DNA of 64,000 nucleotides from Rossellomorea sp. BNER (GTDB lineage: Bacteria > Bacillota > Bacilli > Bacillales > Bacillaceae_B), in contig JANAVG010000003.1 of assembly GCA_024213275.1 (NCBI GenBank), positions 1 to 64,000 on the forward strand. The letters run 5' to 3'. Under the pieces are notes generated by a model. It searched no databases and was not told the DNA's origin. It saw nothing but the letters and a program-made list of their open reading frames with translations. The translations under genes were made by a program, and so were the position numbers. Of the stretch, positions 55,198 through 64,000 are shown piece by piece. How positions within the stretch are numbered: the first letter of the stretch is position 1; each line of letters starts with the position of its first letter.

Positions 55198-55254
55198 CGC
55201 AAGAAGTCAGCCTCTTTAAATATATAAATGATGATGCTGATCAAGGACTTGCGC
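55198..55254 (+). promoter_or_regulatory. Stem-loop in the leader of the signal peptidase gene
   Basis: GCGCAAG (55198-55204) pairs with CTTGCGC (55248-55254), and GTCAGC just inside pairs with GCTGAT. It ends 33 bases before the TTG start and has no T-run, so it is not a terminator. No known riboswitch class is recognised. Confidence 0.45.
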
Positions 55255-55287
55255 CATTTCATACTACATACTAGGTGGTGTACTATT

Positions 55288-55842
55288 TTGGCTAGAGAGA
55301 AAAATGAATTATGGGAGTGGACCAAAGCTTTACTTATTGCAGTCGGGTTAGCAGCAATTATTCGCTACTTTTTATTTGCGCCAATTGTTGTTGATGGCTT
55401 ATCGATGAGCCCGACATTAGATAATGGTGACCGAATGATAGTCAATAAGATAAGCTATAATCTGGGGAAACCTGATCGATTTGATATTGTTGTATTTCAT
55501 GCACCAGAGAAAAAGGATTATATTAAGCGGGTAATCGGGCTGCCAGGTGATAAAATTGAATATAAAGATGATACTTTATATATAAATGGCAAACCCTATG
55601 AAGAACCATATTTAGATGAAAAAAAGCAAAAATTAGCTAACGGAAAACAATTAACAGAAGATTTTACTTTAGAAGAGAAAACAGGAAAAGAAACCGTGCC
55701 GGAAGGACATCTTTTTGTAATGGGTGATAACCGTCAATTTAGCAAAGACAGCCGACATATTGGAACAATTCCTATTGAAGAAGTGATTGGAGACACAAAT
55801 ATGGTTTATTGGCCAATCGAGGATATTCGTTTGGTGGAATAG
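55288..55842 (+). CDS. Type I signal peptidase
   Basis: The enzyme cleaves signal peptides of secreted proteins at the outer face of the membrane. The 184-residue protein has one N-terminal membrane anchor (about 12-30), the catalytic serine S39 in GLSMSPTL and lysine K80 in YIKRVIGLPGD, plus GDNRQFSKDSR. This is the Sip/LepB family. TTG 55288 is seven bases after AGGTGGTG; the frame runs open upstream through a hairpin. Several sip paralogues are usual in Bacillus, so no exact symbol is given. Confidence 0.94.
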   Translation: MAREKNELWEWTKALLIAVGLAAIIRYFLFAPIVVDGLSMSPTLDNGDRMIVNKISYNLGKPDRFDIVVFHAPEKKDYIKRVIGLPGDKIEYKDDTLYINGKPYEEPYLDEKKQKLANGKQLTEDFTLEEKTGKETVPEGHLFVMGDNRQFSKDSRHIGTIPIEEVIGDTNMVYWPIEDIRLVE

Positions 55843-55901
55843 TTTTATGTTAAACAGGGTTTTTAAACCTAATGTATAGAGAAAAAGAAAGAGGTGGTCG
55901 T

Positions 55902-56753
55902 ATGACCATTCAATGGTTTCCTGGCCATATGGCCAAAGCTCGGAGACAAGTAACGGAAAAATTAAAGCTTGTCGACATTGTCATAGAACTAGTAGATGCA
56001 AGAATACCCCTATCATCTAGGAATCCAATGGTAGATGAAATCGTTCAACAAAAGCCTCGATTAGTACTTTTAAATAAAGCTGATATGGCAGATCCAGAAA
56101 TGACAAAGATGTGGATCGAATATTTTAAGGGGAAAGGCTTCACAGCTCTTGCTGTTAATGCACAAGGCGGAACAGGTCTACAAGAAATTGTAAGGGCATC
56201 TAAAACGATTCTAAGTGCGAAGTTTGAACGAATGAAAGCGAAAGGGATGAATCCCCGGGCAATACGTGCAATGATTGTTGGTATCCCGAACGTAGGGAAA
56301 TCAACCATTATTAACAGACTTGCAAAAAAAAACATTGCTAAAACAGGGAATACCCCTGGTGTAACGAAAGCCCAACAGTGGATTAAGGTTGGTAAAGAAA
56401 TGGAGTTATTAGACACACCTGGTATTCTTTGGCCGAAATTTGAGGATCAAGAAATAGGTTATAAACTGGCATTAACAGGTGCCATCAAAGATACAATTCT
56501 GAATCTCCAAGATATCTCCGTATATGGTCTTAGATTCTTAGAAAAGCATTATCCCGAACGATTAAAGAATCGCTACAATATGGATGAGATTTCAGAAGAT
56601 ATTGTGGATCTGTTTAACATAATTGGAAAACAAAGAGGCTGTTTGATGGCAGGTGGAGAAATCAATTACGATAAAACCTCGGAATTGATCGTTAGAGATA
56701 TTCGCGATCAGCGATTAGGAAAGATAACGTTCGATTTACCTGAAAAATTATAG
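55902..56753 (+). CDS. rbgA: Ribosome biogenesis GTPase RbgA (YlqF)
   Basis: RbgA is needed for late 50S assembly, including entry of L16. The 283-residue protein is a circularly permuted GTPase: G4 NKAD near 59-62, G1 [14 protein letters not shown] near 127-140, G3 DTPG near 173-176. The N-terminus WFPGHMAKA carries a catalytically important histidine, and a C-terminal ANTAR-like RNA-binding domain follows. ATG 55902 follows AGAGGTGG. Confidence 0.96.
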   Translation: MTIQWFPGHMAKARRQVTEKLKLVDIVIELVDARIPLSSRNPMVDEIVQQKPRLVLLNKADMADPEMTKMWIEYFKGKGFTALAVNAQGGTGLQEIVRASKTILSAKFERMKAKGMNPRAIRAMIVGIPNVGKSTIINRLAKKNIAKTGNTPGVTKAQQWIKVGKEMELLDTPGILWPKFEDQEIGYKLALTGAIKDTILNLQDISVYGLRFLEKHYPERLKNRYNMDEISEDIVDLFNIIGKQRGCLMAGGEINYDKTSELIVRDIRDQRLGKITFDLPEKL

Positions 56754-56762
56754 AAATATGAC

Positions 56763-56799
56763 AGAGACTGACACTATTTAGGTTCAGTCTCTTCACTTT
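56763..56799 (+). terminator. Hairpin after rbgA
   Basis: AGAGACTGA (56763-56771) pairs with TCAGTCTCT (56784-56792); the following TCACTTTT is only partly T-rich, so termination may be inefficient. Confidence 0.55.
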
Positions 56800-56835
56800 T
56801 ACGATGTCATTGTCGATACATATAGGAGAGGGAAT

Positions 56836-57612
56836 ATGTCTAAATTACCAAACATTAAAGAAATAGAAATCATACTAAAAGAAATAGAAGATCCAAAAGA
56901 TAATAGACTTCAAGAGTTTGAAAAAGATTCGCGGGTAGGGGTTCAACGATTATTAGAAAAATGGATGAAGCAAAAGCGCAGAGAAGAAGCGGACAACCTA
57001 GAATTTCAGAATCTATGTATATTTGAAAAAGAATTAAGAAACGAGGGATACAAATTTATTACAGGGATTGATGAAGTTGGACGTGGTCCGATAGCAGGCC
57101 CCGTTGTTGCTGCAGCAGTAATCCTTCCATCGACCTTTTATCTTCCTGGAATAAATGATTCGAAAAAGCTAAATGAGAAAAAAAGAGAACTTTATGCGGA
57201 ATATATACATAAACATGCGATTTCTGTAAGCATTGGAATTGTATCTTCTAAGGAAATCGATCAAATTAACATCTATCAAGCAACTAAAAAAGCGATGGTT
57301 TCAGCCATTCATCAGCTAGAGGAAAAGCCTGATTATTTATTGATAGATGCTATGCAACTAGAAGTCCCTTATCCTCAAAAGTCAATCATTAAAGGAGATT
57401 CCAAAAGTGTTTCGATTGCTGCTGCATCAATCATTGCAAAAGTAACAAGAGATCACATGATGAAGGAATATGCTGAGGAGTACAGGGGCTATGGTTTTGA
57501 AAAGAATATGGGTTATGGGACAAGTGAACATCTTAATGGGCTGAATTTGCATGGAGTAACACCAATCCATCGTAAGTCCTTTGCTCCGGTTAAAGATCTG
57601 ATAGGGCAATAA
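56836..57612 (+). CDS. rnhB: Ribonuclease HII
   Basis: RNase HII removes ribonucleotides from DNA and RNA-DNA hybrids. The 258-residue protein has an N-terminal extension typical of Bacillus and the catalytic core with GIDEVGRGPIAGPVVAAAV near 76-94 (D78, E79), the second Asp in LLIDAM near 171-176 and the fourth in KVTRDHMM. GGAGAGGGAAT precedes the ATG. Confidence 0.96.
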   Translation: MSKLPNIKEIEIILKEIEDPKDNRLQEFEKDSRVGVQRLLEKWMKQKRREEADNLEFQNLCIFEKELRNEGYKFITGIDEVGRGPIAGPVVAAAVILPSTFYLPGINDSKKLNEKKRELYAEYIHKHAISVSIGIVSSKEIDQINIYQATKKAMVSAIHQLEEKPDYLLIDAMQLEVPYPQKSIIKGDSKSVSIAAASIIAKVTRDHMMKEYAEEYRGYGFEKNMGYGTSEHLNGLNLHGVTPIHRKSFAPVKDLIGQ

Positions 57613-57655
57613 TGGACTCATTTCATTGAGCTAAACAGTTAAGGGAGACAGGAAA

Positions 57656-59452
57656 ATGTTTCAGTATGGTATTCAAGGAAGTAAACCAGATGGATACTCC
57701 TATCAACAAAAAGAAAAGAACTTCGTAATGAAAGAAGATCAAGTAATCTATGCTAAGGTTAATAAAATTCTTCCTGAGGGGTTTGCTGAGATTCAAATAG
57801 GGAAGCACAGACTTGTAGCCAATTTAGAAGTGCCAGTTCAAGCGGGAGAAAAATATTGGTTTCAAGCGGTTTTTAACAATCAATCACTTACCTTGAGTAT
57901 CTTATCGCCTCCAAACCAACAGGTAAATTTATCCGTTCAAATTAGTACAATACTAGAAAATCTAGGACTCGACCCAATTAAGGAGCACCAGATGATCTTA
58001 TCGACATTTCTATCGGAAAGAATCTCATTCCCAAAAGAGATGGTTTCTTTAACAGGTGAATGGTTATCCGGGGTTGAAAACAAACAAGCAGGACTACAAG
58101 TCATTCTTAAAATGTTGAAACGAAATTTACCGATGACTAAAAATATATTTGATAGTCTCATAAGTCTGAAAGATGTGAAACCTATAACCAATTTAATTGA
58201 GGAGTTATCACAGGTATTAAATAATGAAAATCAGATCAATAAGTCATCTCGAAAGCTATTGACAGAATTAGAGAGTATTAAAAAACCATTTGAAACTATA
58301 GTGTTTCACCGAGTAATTGGAGAAGCGATGAGTATTCTTCTAGATGGAAAACAACCATTTTCAACTCGATATTCTAGTTTTCAATTACTCCAAAAGTTAA
58401 ATGTATTGAATGCAGAAGCTAATTTTTCTTCATGGGAGAATCAGCATTTCGAACAATATAAACAAAATAAAAGTTTATCACTTCTCAATTCATCCTTAGT
58501 TGAGGAACTAGCTCAATTAGAGGCTCTTCCTTCAAAAGGAAATACACCCGTAATGGACCAAACCTTATTTCAAAAGCTCATAAATAACCCAAGTCAATTT
58601 ACAAAGTCAGAACAATTAAAGGTTTTTAATTTATTATTAGCTAATGTTTCACTACATGATAATCAATCTCATCTAATTCGTTTACTCGATTCGCCTGTAT
58701 CAAACTCAAAGGATCCCTTTCAACTTATGAGTCAATTACTCTCATTACCATCAGAAGAGCCCTATATCCAGCTTTTACGTGATCTCATTGTTCGTGCTGA
58801 AGCTGACAGGAATCACTTATTATCTGGTCTTAATATAAAAGATGCTATAAAAGAAATATTGGGGAAATTAGGATTAAATTTAGAAGCAAGATTGCATGGC
58901 AATGAACCTTTCTCAAATAATAATCTTGAAACGGTAAAACCTTTACTTCTTGAAGTCCTTGCCTCTTCAAGGGTAGCAGCGGAAGTGAAAGAAATGGCTG
59001 AAAAGTTATTATTAAGGATGAACGGGCAGCTATTATTATCACATGACAATGGTCCATTACTGCAAATTATTCAGTCTTTTCCTTTTTATTGGTTAGGTCA
59101 TCAGACAGATATACATATTCAATGGGTGGGTCAAAAGAATGAGAATGATGAATTGAATGCTGAGCATTGTCGGATTTTATTTTACATTAAGCTAGAATAT
59201 ATTAACGAGGTTATTGTAGATATGCAGGTACAAAATAGAATAGTACTCTTAAACATAATAAATGAACATCCAAAGCTTAAAGATTTATCATCAGAATTCA
59301 TTCCTCTATTAAAAAAAGGACTAGAGAAATTAAACTATCAACTTTCGGCAGTTCAATTTAAAATGCCTGTAATGAATGATTCCTTAATTGAATCTTATTA
59401 CACTTACACTCAGGATAACGACATAAAAACCGGAGTGGATCTTAAAATATGA
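57656..59452 (+). CDS. ylqG: YlqG-like protein of unknown function
   Basis: The 598-residue protein sits at the place of B. subtilis ylqG, between rnhB and the FlhB-like ylqH, and I assign it by position. It has no signal peptide or membrane segment. An N-terminal beta-rich region (about 25-75, AKVNKILPEGFAEIQIGKHRLVA) resembles a small barrel; a long helical, Leu/Gln/Asn-rich middle follows; the C-terminal part (about 465-580) ends with a compact domain (LKKGLEKLNYQLSAVQFKMP). Overall layout resembles flagellar hook-length control proteins of the FliK type, which would suit the FlhB-like neighbour. That link is inference. AAGGGAGACAGG precedes the ATG. Confidence 0.7.
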   Translation: MFQYGIQGSKPDGYSYQQKEKNFVMKEDQVIYAKVNKILPEGFAEIQIGKHRLVANLEVPVQAGEKYWFQAVFNNQSLTLSILSPPNQQVNLSVQISTILENLGLDPIKEHQMILSTFLSERISFPKEMVSLTGEWLSGVENKQAGLQVILKMLKRNLPMTKNIFDSLISLKDVKPITNLIEELSQVLNNENQINKSSRKLLTELESIKKPFETIVFHRVIGEAMSILLDGKQPFSTRYSSFQLLQKLNVLNAEANFSSWENQHFEQYKQNKSLSLLNSSLVEELAQLEALPSKGNTPVMDQTLFQKLINNPSQFTKSEQLKVFNLLLANVSLHDNQSHLIRLLDSPVSNSKDPFQLMSQLLSLPSEEPYIQLLRDLIVRAEADRNHLLSGLNIKDAIKEILGKLGLNLEARLHGNEPFSNNNLETVKPLLLEVLASSRVAAEVKEMAEKLLLRMNGQLLLSHDNGPLLQIIQSFPFYWLGHQTDIHIQWVGQKNENDELNAEHCRILFYIKLEYINEVIVDMQVQNRIVLLNIINEHPKLKDLSSEFIPLLKKGLEKLNYQLSAVQFKMPVMNDSLIESYYTYTQDNDIKTGVDLKI

Positions 59453-59733
59453 GGGGAAATGGCTTTAAAAGAAAAGAAGTAATTGCCCTTAGCTATAATG
59501 AGGAGGGTTTACAGGCACCGAAGATTGTTGCAAAAGGAAAAGGAATGATTGCTGAAAACATTGTTGAAAAAGCCAGAGCCCACAACGTCCCAATTCAAGA
59601 GGACAAAAGCCTAGTAGATTTACTCGGTCAATTAGATATCAATGAGTCTGTGCCTGAGGAGCTATATCAAGCAGTAGCAGAGGTATTCGCGTTTTTATAT
59701 CGAATGGATCGGATTGCAAAAGATACTAAGTGA
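59449..59733 (+). CDS. ylqH: FlhB C-terminal-domain homologue (YlqH)
   Basis: The 94-residue soluble protein resembles the cytoplasmic C-terminal domain of the flagellar export protein FlhB: it has VIALSYNEEGLQAPKIVAKGKGMIAENIVEKARAHNVPI, like FlhB sequence after its cleavage site, but lacks the NPTH cleavage motif and the membrane part. It overlaps ylqG by 4 bases. It matches YlqH in position and length. The role is unknown; interaction with export substrates is plausible. Confidence 0.88.
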   Translation: MRGNGFKRKEVIALSYNEEGLQAPKIVAKGKGMIAENIVEKARAHNVPIQEDKSLVDLLGQLDINESVPEELYQAVAEVFAFLYRMDRIAKDTK

Positions 59734-59760
59734 TAGAGTTAACCTTTACTTGCCAAGATT

Positions 59761-59789
59761 AAACATAGATACCTATTTATGTTTTTGTG
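59761..59789 (+). terminator. Weak AT-rich hairpin after ylqH
   Basis: AAACATA (59761-59767) pairs with TATGTTT (59778-59784) and runs into TTTG. The stem is short and AT-rich. Confidence 0.35.
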
Positions 59790-59876
59790 AAATAGTTTTT
59801 TTAATGAAGTTTTTGTAAGCGAATACATTTTTTTGGCGTATTACAATTCGAAAAATTTAAATTAATATAATATATT

Positions 59877-59885
59877 TGTTATAAT
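59877..59885 (+). promoter_or_regulatory. Extended -10 element upstream of sucC
   Basis: TGTTATAAT is an extended -10, about 75 bases before the sucC ATG. No good -35 is visible. Confidence 0.45.
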
Positions 59886-59961
59886 GGTAGACAGATATAC
59901 TGTCATTTTATACAATGAAAGCGCAGTCTATATTTTGAAAAGATTGATAGGAGGATGGGAA

Positions 59962-61122
59962 ATGAATATCCATGAATATCAAGGGAAAGAACTCCTAAGA
60001 AATAATGGGGTTTCTGTACCAAATGGAAAAGTCGCCTTTACTGCAGAAGAAGCAGTAGAAGCAGCGAAAAGCTTAGACTCAAGTGTCTATGTTGTAAAAG
60101 CTCAAATTCATGCAGGTGGCCGTGGTAAAGCTGGCGGAGTCAAAATCGCTAAAAGCTTAGACGAAGTTCGTACATATGCAGAAGAGTTAATAGGAAAAAC
60201 ATTAGTAACACATCAAACTGGCCCTGAAGGTAAAGAAGTGAAACGTTTACTTATCGAAGAGGGTTGCGATATTCAAAAAGAATACTATGTTGGTTTAGTA
60301 TTAGATCGTGCTACTTCACAAGTGGTTCTTATGGCTTCTGAAGAAGGCGGAACGGAAATTGAAGAGGTTGCAGAAGAAACACCAGAGAAAATCTTTAAAG
60401 AGTATATCGATCCTGTTGTTGGATTAACAGGCTTTCAAGCTCGCCGTATTGCTTTCAACATTAACATACCAGCTAAGCTAGTAGGGAAAGCGGCTAAATT
60501 TATGCTTGGTCTTTATAATGTTTTCATCGAAAAAGACTGTTCAATCGCTGAAATTAACCCGCTTGTCGTAACTGGTGACGGAAATGTTATGGCACTTGAT
60601 GCAAAATTAAACTTTGATGATAATGCTTTATACCGTCATAAAGATATCATGGAATATCGTGATTTAGATGAAGAAGATGCAAAAGAAATTGAAGCATCTA
60701 AATATGATTTAAGTTACATCTCTTTAGACGGAAATATCGGTTGTATGGTTAATGGTGCTGGTTTAGCTATGGCAACTATGGATATTATTAAACATTATGG
60801 CGGGGACCCTGCTAACTTCCTTGATGTTGGGGGCGGTGCTACAGCAGAAAAGGTAACAGAAGCTTTCAAAATCATTTTATCAGATCAAAATGTTAAAGGG
60901 ATATTCGTCAACATTTTCGGTGGAATCATGAAATGTGACATTATTGCTACTGGTGTTGTGGAAGCCGCTAAGCAAGTAGACTTAACGGTACCACTAGTTG
61001 TTCGTTTAGAAGGAACGAATGTTGACCTAGGGAAAGATATCCTTAAAAAGTCAGGTTTAAATATTATTGCAGCTGAGTCTATGGCAGACGGTGCACAAAA
61101 AATTGTTGAGCAAGTAGGCTAA
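59962..61122 (+). CDS. sucC: Succinate-CoA ligase, ADP-forming, beta subunit
   Basis: With SucD the enzyme interconverts succinyl-CoA and succinate with ATP/ADP in the citric acid cycle. The 386-residue protein has an N-terminal ATP-grasp domain ([16 protein letters not shown] near 46-61) and the C-terminal ligase domain ([19 protein letters not shown]). ATG 59962 follows AGGAGGATGG; the longer frame upstream covers the promoter. sucD follows after 18 bases. Confidence 0.97.
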   Translation: MNIHEYQGKELLRNNGVSVPNGKVAFTAEEAVEAAKSLDSSVYVVKAQIHAGGRGKAGGVKIAKSLDEVRTYAEELIGKTLVTHQTGPEGKEVKRLLIEEGCDIQKEYYVGLVLDRATSQVVLMASEEGGTEIEEVAEETPEKIFKEYIDPVVGLTGFQARRIAFNINIPAKLVGKAAKFMLGLYNVFIEKDCSIAEINPLVVTGDGNVMALDAKLNFDDNALYRHKDIMEYRDLDEEDAKEIEASKYDLSYISLDGNIGCMVNGAGLAMATMDIIKHYGGDPANFLDVGGGATAEKVTEAFKIILSDQNVKGIFVNIFGGIMKCDIIATGVVEAAKQVDLTVPLVVRLEGTNVDLGKDILKKSGLNIIAAESMADGAQKIVEQVG

Positions 61123-61140
61123 GAAAGGCAGGGGAACGTA

Positions 61141-62043
61141 ATGAGCGTATTTATTAATAAAGATACGAAGGTCGTTGTACAAGGAATTACAGGTTCAACA
61201 GCGCTTTTCCATACGAAACAAATGCTTGAATACGGAACACAGATCGTAGCTGGTGTAACTCCAGGAAAAGGCGGAACGGAAGTAGAAGGAGTTCCGGTTT
61301 TTAATACAGTTGAAGAAGCGAAACAAGCAACAGGTGCTAACGTGTCTGTCATTTATGTTCCGGCTCCATTTGCGGCAGATGCCATTATGGAAGCTGTTGA
61401 CTCAGAGTTAGATTTAGCAATTTGTATTACAGAACATATTCCTGTTATGGATATGGTAAAAGTAAAACGTTATATGAGCGACAAGAAGACTCGTTTAGTT
61501 GGTCCTAACTGTCCTGGAGTTATCACTCCTGAAGAATGTAAAATTGGAATCATGCCAGGATATATTCATACTAAAGGACATGTCGGAGTTGTTTCTCGTT
61601 CTGGAACTCTAACATACGAAGCGGTTCATCAGCTTTCACAAGCAGGTATTGGTCAATCAACTGCAGTTGGTATTGGTGGAGATCCAGTTAATGGAACAGA
61701 CTTTATTGATGTATTAAAAGCTTTCAATGAAGATCCAGAAACTAAAGCGGTTATTATGATCGGTGAAATTGGCGGAACTGCAGAAGAAGAAGCAGCTGAA
61801 TGGGTAAAAGCCAATATGACTAAGCCTGTTGTAGGATTTATCGGTGGCCGTACTGCACCTCCAGGAAAACGTATGGGACATGCAGGTGCGATTATTTCTG
61901 GTGGAAAAGGTACTGCAGACGAAAAAATTCGCGTAATGAATGAATGCGGTATTGAAGTAGCAGATACTCCATCTGTAATGGGAGAAACATTAATTAAAGT
62001 TTTAAAAGAAAAAGATCTTTACGAGCAATGTAAAACACATTAA
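61141..62043 (+). CDS. sucD: Succinate-CoA ligase, alpha subunit
   Basis: The subunit binds CoA and carries the phosphohistidine. The 300-residue protein has the Rossmann CoA site with GITGSTA near 16-22, [10 protein letters not shown] near 121-130, and the active-site histidine in [14 protein letters not shown] near 245-258. GGCAGGGGAACGTA precedes the ATG. Confidence 0.97.
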   Translation: MSVFINKDTKVVVQGITGSTALFHTKQMLEYGTQIVAGVTPGKGGTEVEGVPVFNTVEEAKQATGANVSVIYVPAPFAADAIMEAVDSELDLAICITEHIPVMDMVKVKRYMSDKKTRLVGPNCPGVITPEECKIGIMPGYIHTKGHVGVVSRSGTLTYEAVHQLSQAGIGQSTAVGIGGDPVNGTDFIDVLKAFNEDPETKAVIMIGEIGGTAEEEAAEWVKANMTKPVVGFIGGRTAPPGKRMGHAGAIISGGKGTADEKIRVMNECGIEVADTPSVMGETLIKVLKEKDLYEQCKTH

Positions 62044-62180
62044 TACTAGAGGATGACCTCTTTTAGGACATACCATTTCTTTCATTATTGAATAAACACT
62101 AAGGTTTATTTAATAAATTGTAATGTGTACTTCTTAGAAGGGGTCATTCTTTTCTTTAATAATAGTTCAAGGAGGTATTT

Positions 62181-63065
62181 ATGGACTGTTCGCGTAAAAC
62201 ACTTATACATCTATGCCATTGTCGGGGAATCGGTTGGAGGACCATTTTTCAACTTTCTAAACATATTCGACCATTGGATCAAATTTATATTCTTACCAAA
62301 TCAGAATTACAGTCAATCACAGGCTTATCACTCCACAATTTATCTACATTTTATAAAGATTTGCATTCGATTGATATTACCTCACAAATTATCTCCTATC
62401 AAACCAAAGGAATTCAACTACTCACCATATTAGATGAACGATATCCACCACTCTTAAAACAAATCTATGATCCCCCATGGATGCTCTTCCTCAAAGGAAA
62501 TCAAAATCTATTAGAACAAGAAAGTAAAATTGCTATTGTTGGTTCTAGGAAAGCAGACACTTATACAGATAATGTTCTTCATTTTCTCATACCGAAACTA
62601 GTACAGAAGGGCTATGTTATTATAAGTGGGCTTGCACAAGGTGCAGATGAGAAAGCCCATCGTAAGACAATTGAAAATAATGGTTCAACAATAGGTGTAT
62701 TAGGAGGAGGATTTTTTCACCTCTATCCAGAAAGAAATATTAAGCTATCTCATATGATGATGAGGGATCAATTAGTCATTTCAGAATTTCCACCAGATAT
62801 GAAACCACAAAAATGGTGCTTTCCACTGCGCAATAGGATCATTAGTGGATTATCTAAAGGGATTATTGTTACTCAAGCGGCAGAACGTAGTGGATCTCTC
62901 ATAACGGCAGAATACGGATTGAACGAGGGAAGAGAAGTATTTGCATTACCTGGACCCATTAATCATCCACTATCAAGGGGAACAAACCAACTTATACAAC
63001 AGGGAGCAAAATTAATTTCAAGTCCTGATGATGTTTTTTCAGAACTAGAGTATAAATTTCATTAA
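62181..63065 (+). CDS. dprA: DNA processing protein DprA
   Basis: DprA loads RecA onto incoming single-stranded DNA during natural transformation. The 294-residue protein has a short N-terminal helical part and the Rossmann-like core with AIVGSRKA near 117-124, ISGLAQGADEKAH near 154-166, GGGFFHLYP and the later RNRIISGLS and EAGERSGSL-like AAERSGSLITAEYG. AAGGAGGTATTT precedes the ATG. It retains full length, so competence machinery may be functional. Confidence 0.95.
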   Translation: MDCSRKTLIHLCHCRGIGWRTIFQLSKHIRPLDQIYILTKSELQSITGLSLHNLSTFYKDLHSIDITSQIISYQTKGIQLLTILDERYPPLLKQIYDPPWMLFLKGNQNLLEQESKIAIVGSRKADTYTDNVLHFLIPKLVQKGYVIISGLAQGADEKAHRKTIENNGSTIGVLGGGFFHLYPERNIKLSHMMMRDQLVISEFPPDMKPQKWCFPLRNRIISGLSKGIIVTQAAERSGSLITAEYGLNEGREVFALPGPINHPLSRGTNQLIQQGAKLISSPDDVFSELEYKFH

Positions 63066-63272
63066 AAACATATACAATTTTATAAATAGAGTTGCAAGTA
63101 ATTTAATGGCAAAAAACCAAAATATCTATCTTTTCATACAAAAAGGTTGCAATTATGCTCAATCTGTTATACATTTTGCAACAGACGCATTACCTTATCT
63201 GAATAAATATTCCTTTTTTAGTTCAGTAGATAATTTGGCTTAACTTACATTAAAGATTCAAACCGTATAGAG

Positions 63273-63314
63273 GTGTCTAGCACAAGTGCCTGCTCAGGGT
63301 GCTTGCGCTTTTCT
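63273..63314. repeat. Short decayed copy of an interspersed repeat
   Basis: GTGTCTAGCACAAGTGCC at the left and GTGCTTGCGCTTTTCT at the right match the two outer ends of the Bacillus repeat that opens GTCTAGCTCCAGCGCC; the middle is gone. A fuller copy may be at 21378-21491. Confidence 0.45.
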
Positions 63315-63357
63315 AATAAGAATTACTTGAAAACGTTTCCTCAAAAGGAACGTCATA

Positions 63358-63386
63358 TTGACAATAGAGAATGAAAGAGATAATAA
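63358..63386 (+). promoter_or_regulatory. topA promoter
   Basis: TTGACA (63358-63363), 17 bases, TAATAA (63381-63386), ending 38 bases before the topA ATG. The consensus -35 suggests strong expression. Confidence 0.75.
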
Positions 63387-63424
63387 TAAGACTTGATTAT
63401 TTACCTCTTTAAGGAGGCTTTTGA

Positions 63425-64000
63425 ATGTCGGACTACTTAGTTATTGTGGAATCGCCGGCAAAGGCGAAAACGATTGAACGCTATTTAGGAAAAAAATATA
63501 AAGTGAGAGCATCTATGGGACATGTTCGCGACTTGCCGAAAAGTCAAATGGGTGTAGATGTAAAAAATCGCTTTGAACCAAAATATATTACGATTAGAGG
63601 AAAAGGCCCTGTATTAAAAGAATTAAAAACAGCGGCAAAAAAAGCAAAGAAGATCTATCTTGCTGCCGATCCGGATCGTGAAGGAGAAGCAATTGCCTGG
63701 CATCTTGCTCATAGCTTAGATCTTGATATTAAGTCTGATTGCCGAGTTGTCTTTAATGAAATTACAAAGGATGCTATAAAAGATTCATTTAAACATCCCC
63801 GTCCAATCAATATGGATTTAGTGGATTCCCAACAAGCTCGTCGTATATTAGACAGATTAGTAGGGTATAACATTAGTCCGTTACTTTGGAAGAAAGTGAA
63901 AAAAGGATTAAGTGCAGGACGAGTCCAATCGGTTGCAGTCCGGATGATCATTGACCGCGAAAATGAAATAAATAATTTTATTCCAGAAGAATACTGGACA
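63425..64000 (+). CDS. topA: DNA topoisomerase I (5' part, cut by the window end)
   Basis: TopA relaxes negative supercoils. The visible 192 residues contain the TOPRIM domain ([19 protein letters not shown] near 4-22, with the first catalytic Glu, and [15 protein letters not shown] near 80-94) and [13 protein letters not shown] and [11 protein letters not shown] of the next domain. The catalytic tyrosine and zinc-finger C-terminus lie beyond the window. AAGGAGGCTTTTGA precedes ATG 63425. It follows dprA in the conserved order. Confidence 0.97.
   Translation, partial: MSDYLVIVESPAKAKTIERYLGKKYKVRASMGHVRDLPKSQMGVDVKNRFEPKYITIRGKGPVLKELKTAAKKAKKIYLAADPDREGEAIAWHLAHSLDLDIKSDCRVVFNEITKDAIKDSFKHPRPINMDLVDSQQARRILDRLVGYNISPLLWKKVKKGLSAGRVQSVAVRMIIDRENEINNFIPEEYWT

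Larger units (their letters stand above)
63066..63424. other. 359-base intergenic region between dprA and topA
   Basis: The region contains no credible gene. It holds an apparent relic of an interspersed repeat (63273-63314), an imperfect palindrome (ACGTTTCCT ... AGGAACGT, 63333-63352) and the topA promoter. The left half is AT-rich without recognisable elements. Confidence 0.6.

Noticed and set aside
62044..62065. A terminator right after sucD
   Set aside because: AGAGG/CCTCT gives only a five-base stem with a very short T-run; too weak to call.
62125..62433. A 102-codon plus-strand frame before and within dprA
   Set aside because: It is out of phase with dprA, which has the strong ribosome binding site and clear family similarity from 62181.

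Overview
The window is the core chromosome of a low-GC, endospore-forming Firmicute of the family Bacillaceae. Almost every gene matches a Bacillus subtilis orthologue in sequence, length and order. The tiny sporulation gene spoVM, PyrR-type pyrimidine attenuators and a FapR operator all point the same way. I cannot name the species.

Layout. 1-462: the end of an IS3-family insertion sequence, cut by the window edge. 621-2370: a small unassigned protein, then lspA and rluD. 2367-14364: the pyrimidine operon pyrR-pyrP-pyrB-pyrC-pyrAA-pyrAB-pyrK-pyrD-pyrF-pyrE, with a promoter, three PyrR-responsive attenuators (before pyrR, pyrP and pyrB) and a strong terminator. 14380-14516: a GC-rich interspersed repeat. 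14565-19140: rqcH (minus strand) and a divergent Ca2+ P-type ATPase. 19198-33095: yicC-remA-gmk-rpoZ, then coaBC-priA-def-fmt-rsmB, a decayed rlmN relic, and prpC-prkC-rsgA-rpe. 33118-40733: thiN, spoVM, rpmB (minus), asp23-like and fakA, sdaAB-sdaAA and recG. 40716-44407: the FapR-controlled phospholipid and fatty acid cluster fapR-plsX-fabD-fabG-acpP. 44808-52101: rnc-smc-ftsY-ylxM-ffh (RNA processing, chromosome condensation, SRP targeting). 52154-59733: rpsP-khpA, ylqD-rimM-trmD-rplS, a type I signal peptidase, rbgA, rnhB, ylqG, ylqH. 59962-64000: sucCD, dprA and the 5' part of topA.

The most notable observation is at 28003-28730. rlmN (23S rRNA m2A2503 / tRNA m2A37 methyltransferase) should sit between rsmB and prpC. 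Instead there is a clearly recognisable but dead relic. It has eight stop codons in one reading frame that still aligns with RlmN, two of the three cluster cysteines are replaced, and there is a shift before the C-terminal tail. Only the last ~17 codons, which carry the ribosome binding site of prpC, are well preserved. Other items worth checking are a possible shrunken TraR/DksA-like gene next to the insertion sequence, a perfect palindrome at the thiN promoter, a fapR promoter embedded in the recG terminator, a cre-like site between sdaAB and sdaAA, and several structured intergenic elements.

I found no CRISPR array, no tRNA or rRNA gene, no prophage and no defence system. The window is mainly conserved housekeeping DNA. 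Start codons were chosen by ribosome binding site spacing and family alignment from memory; no database search was run.
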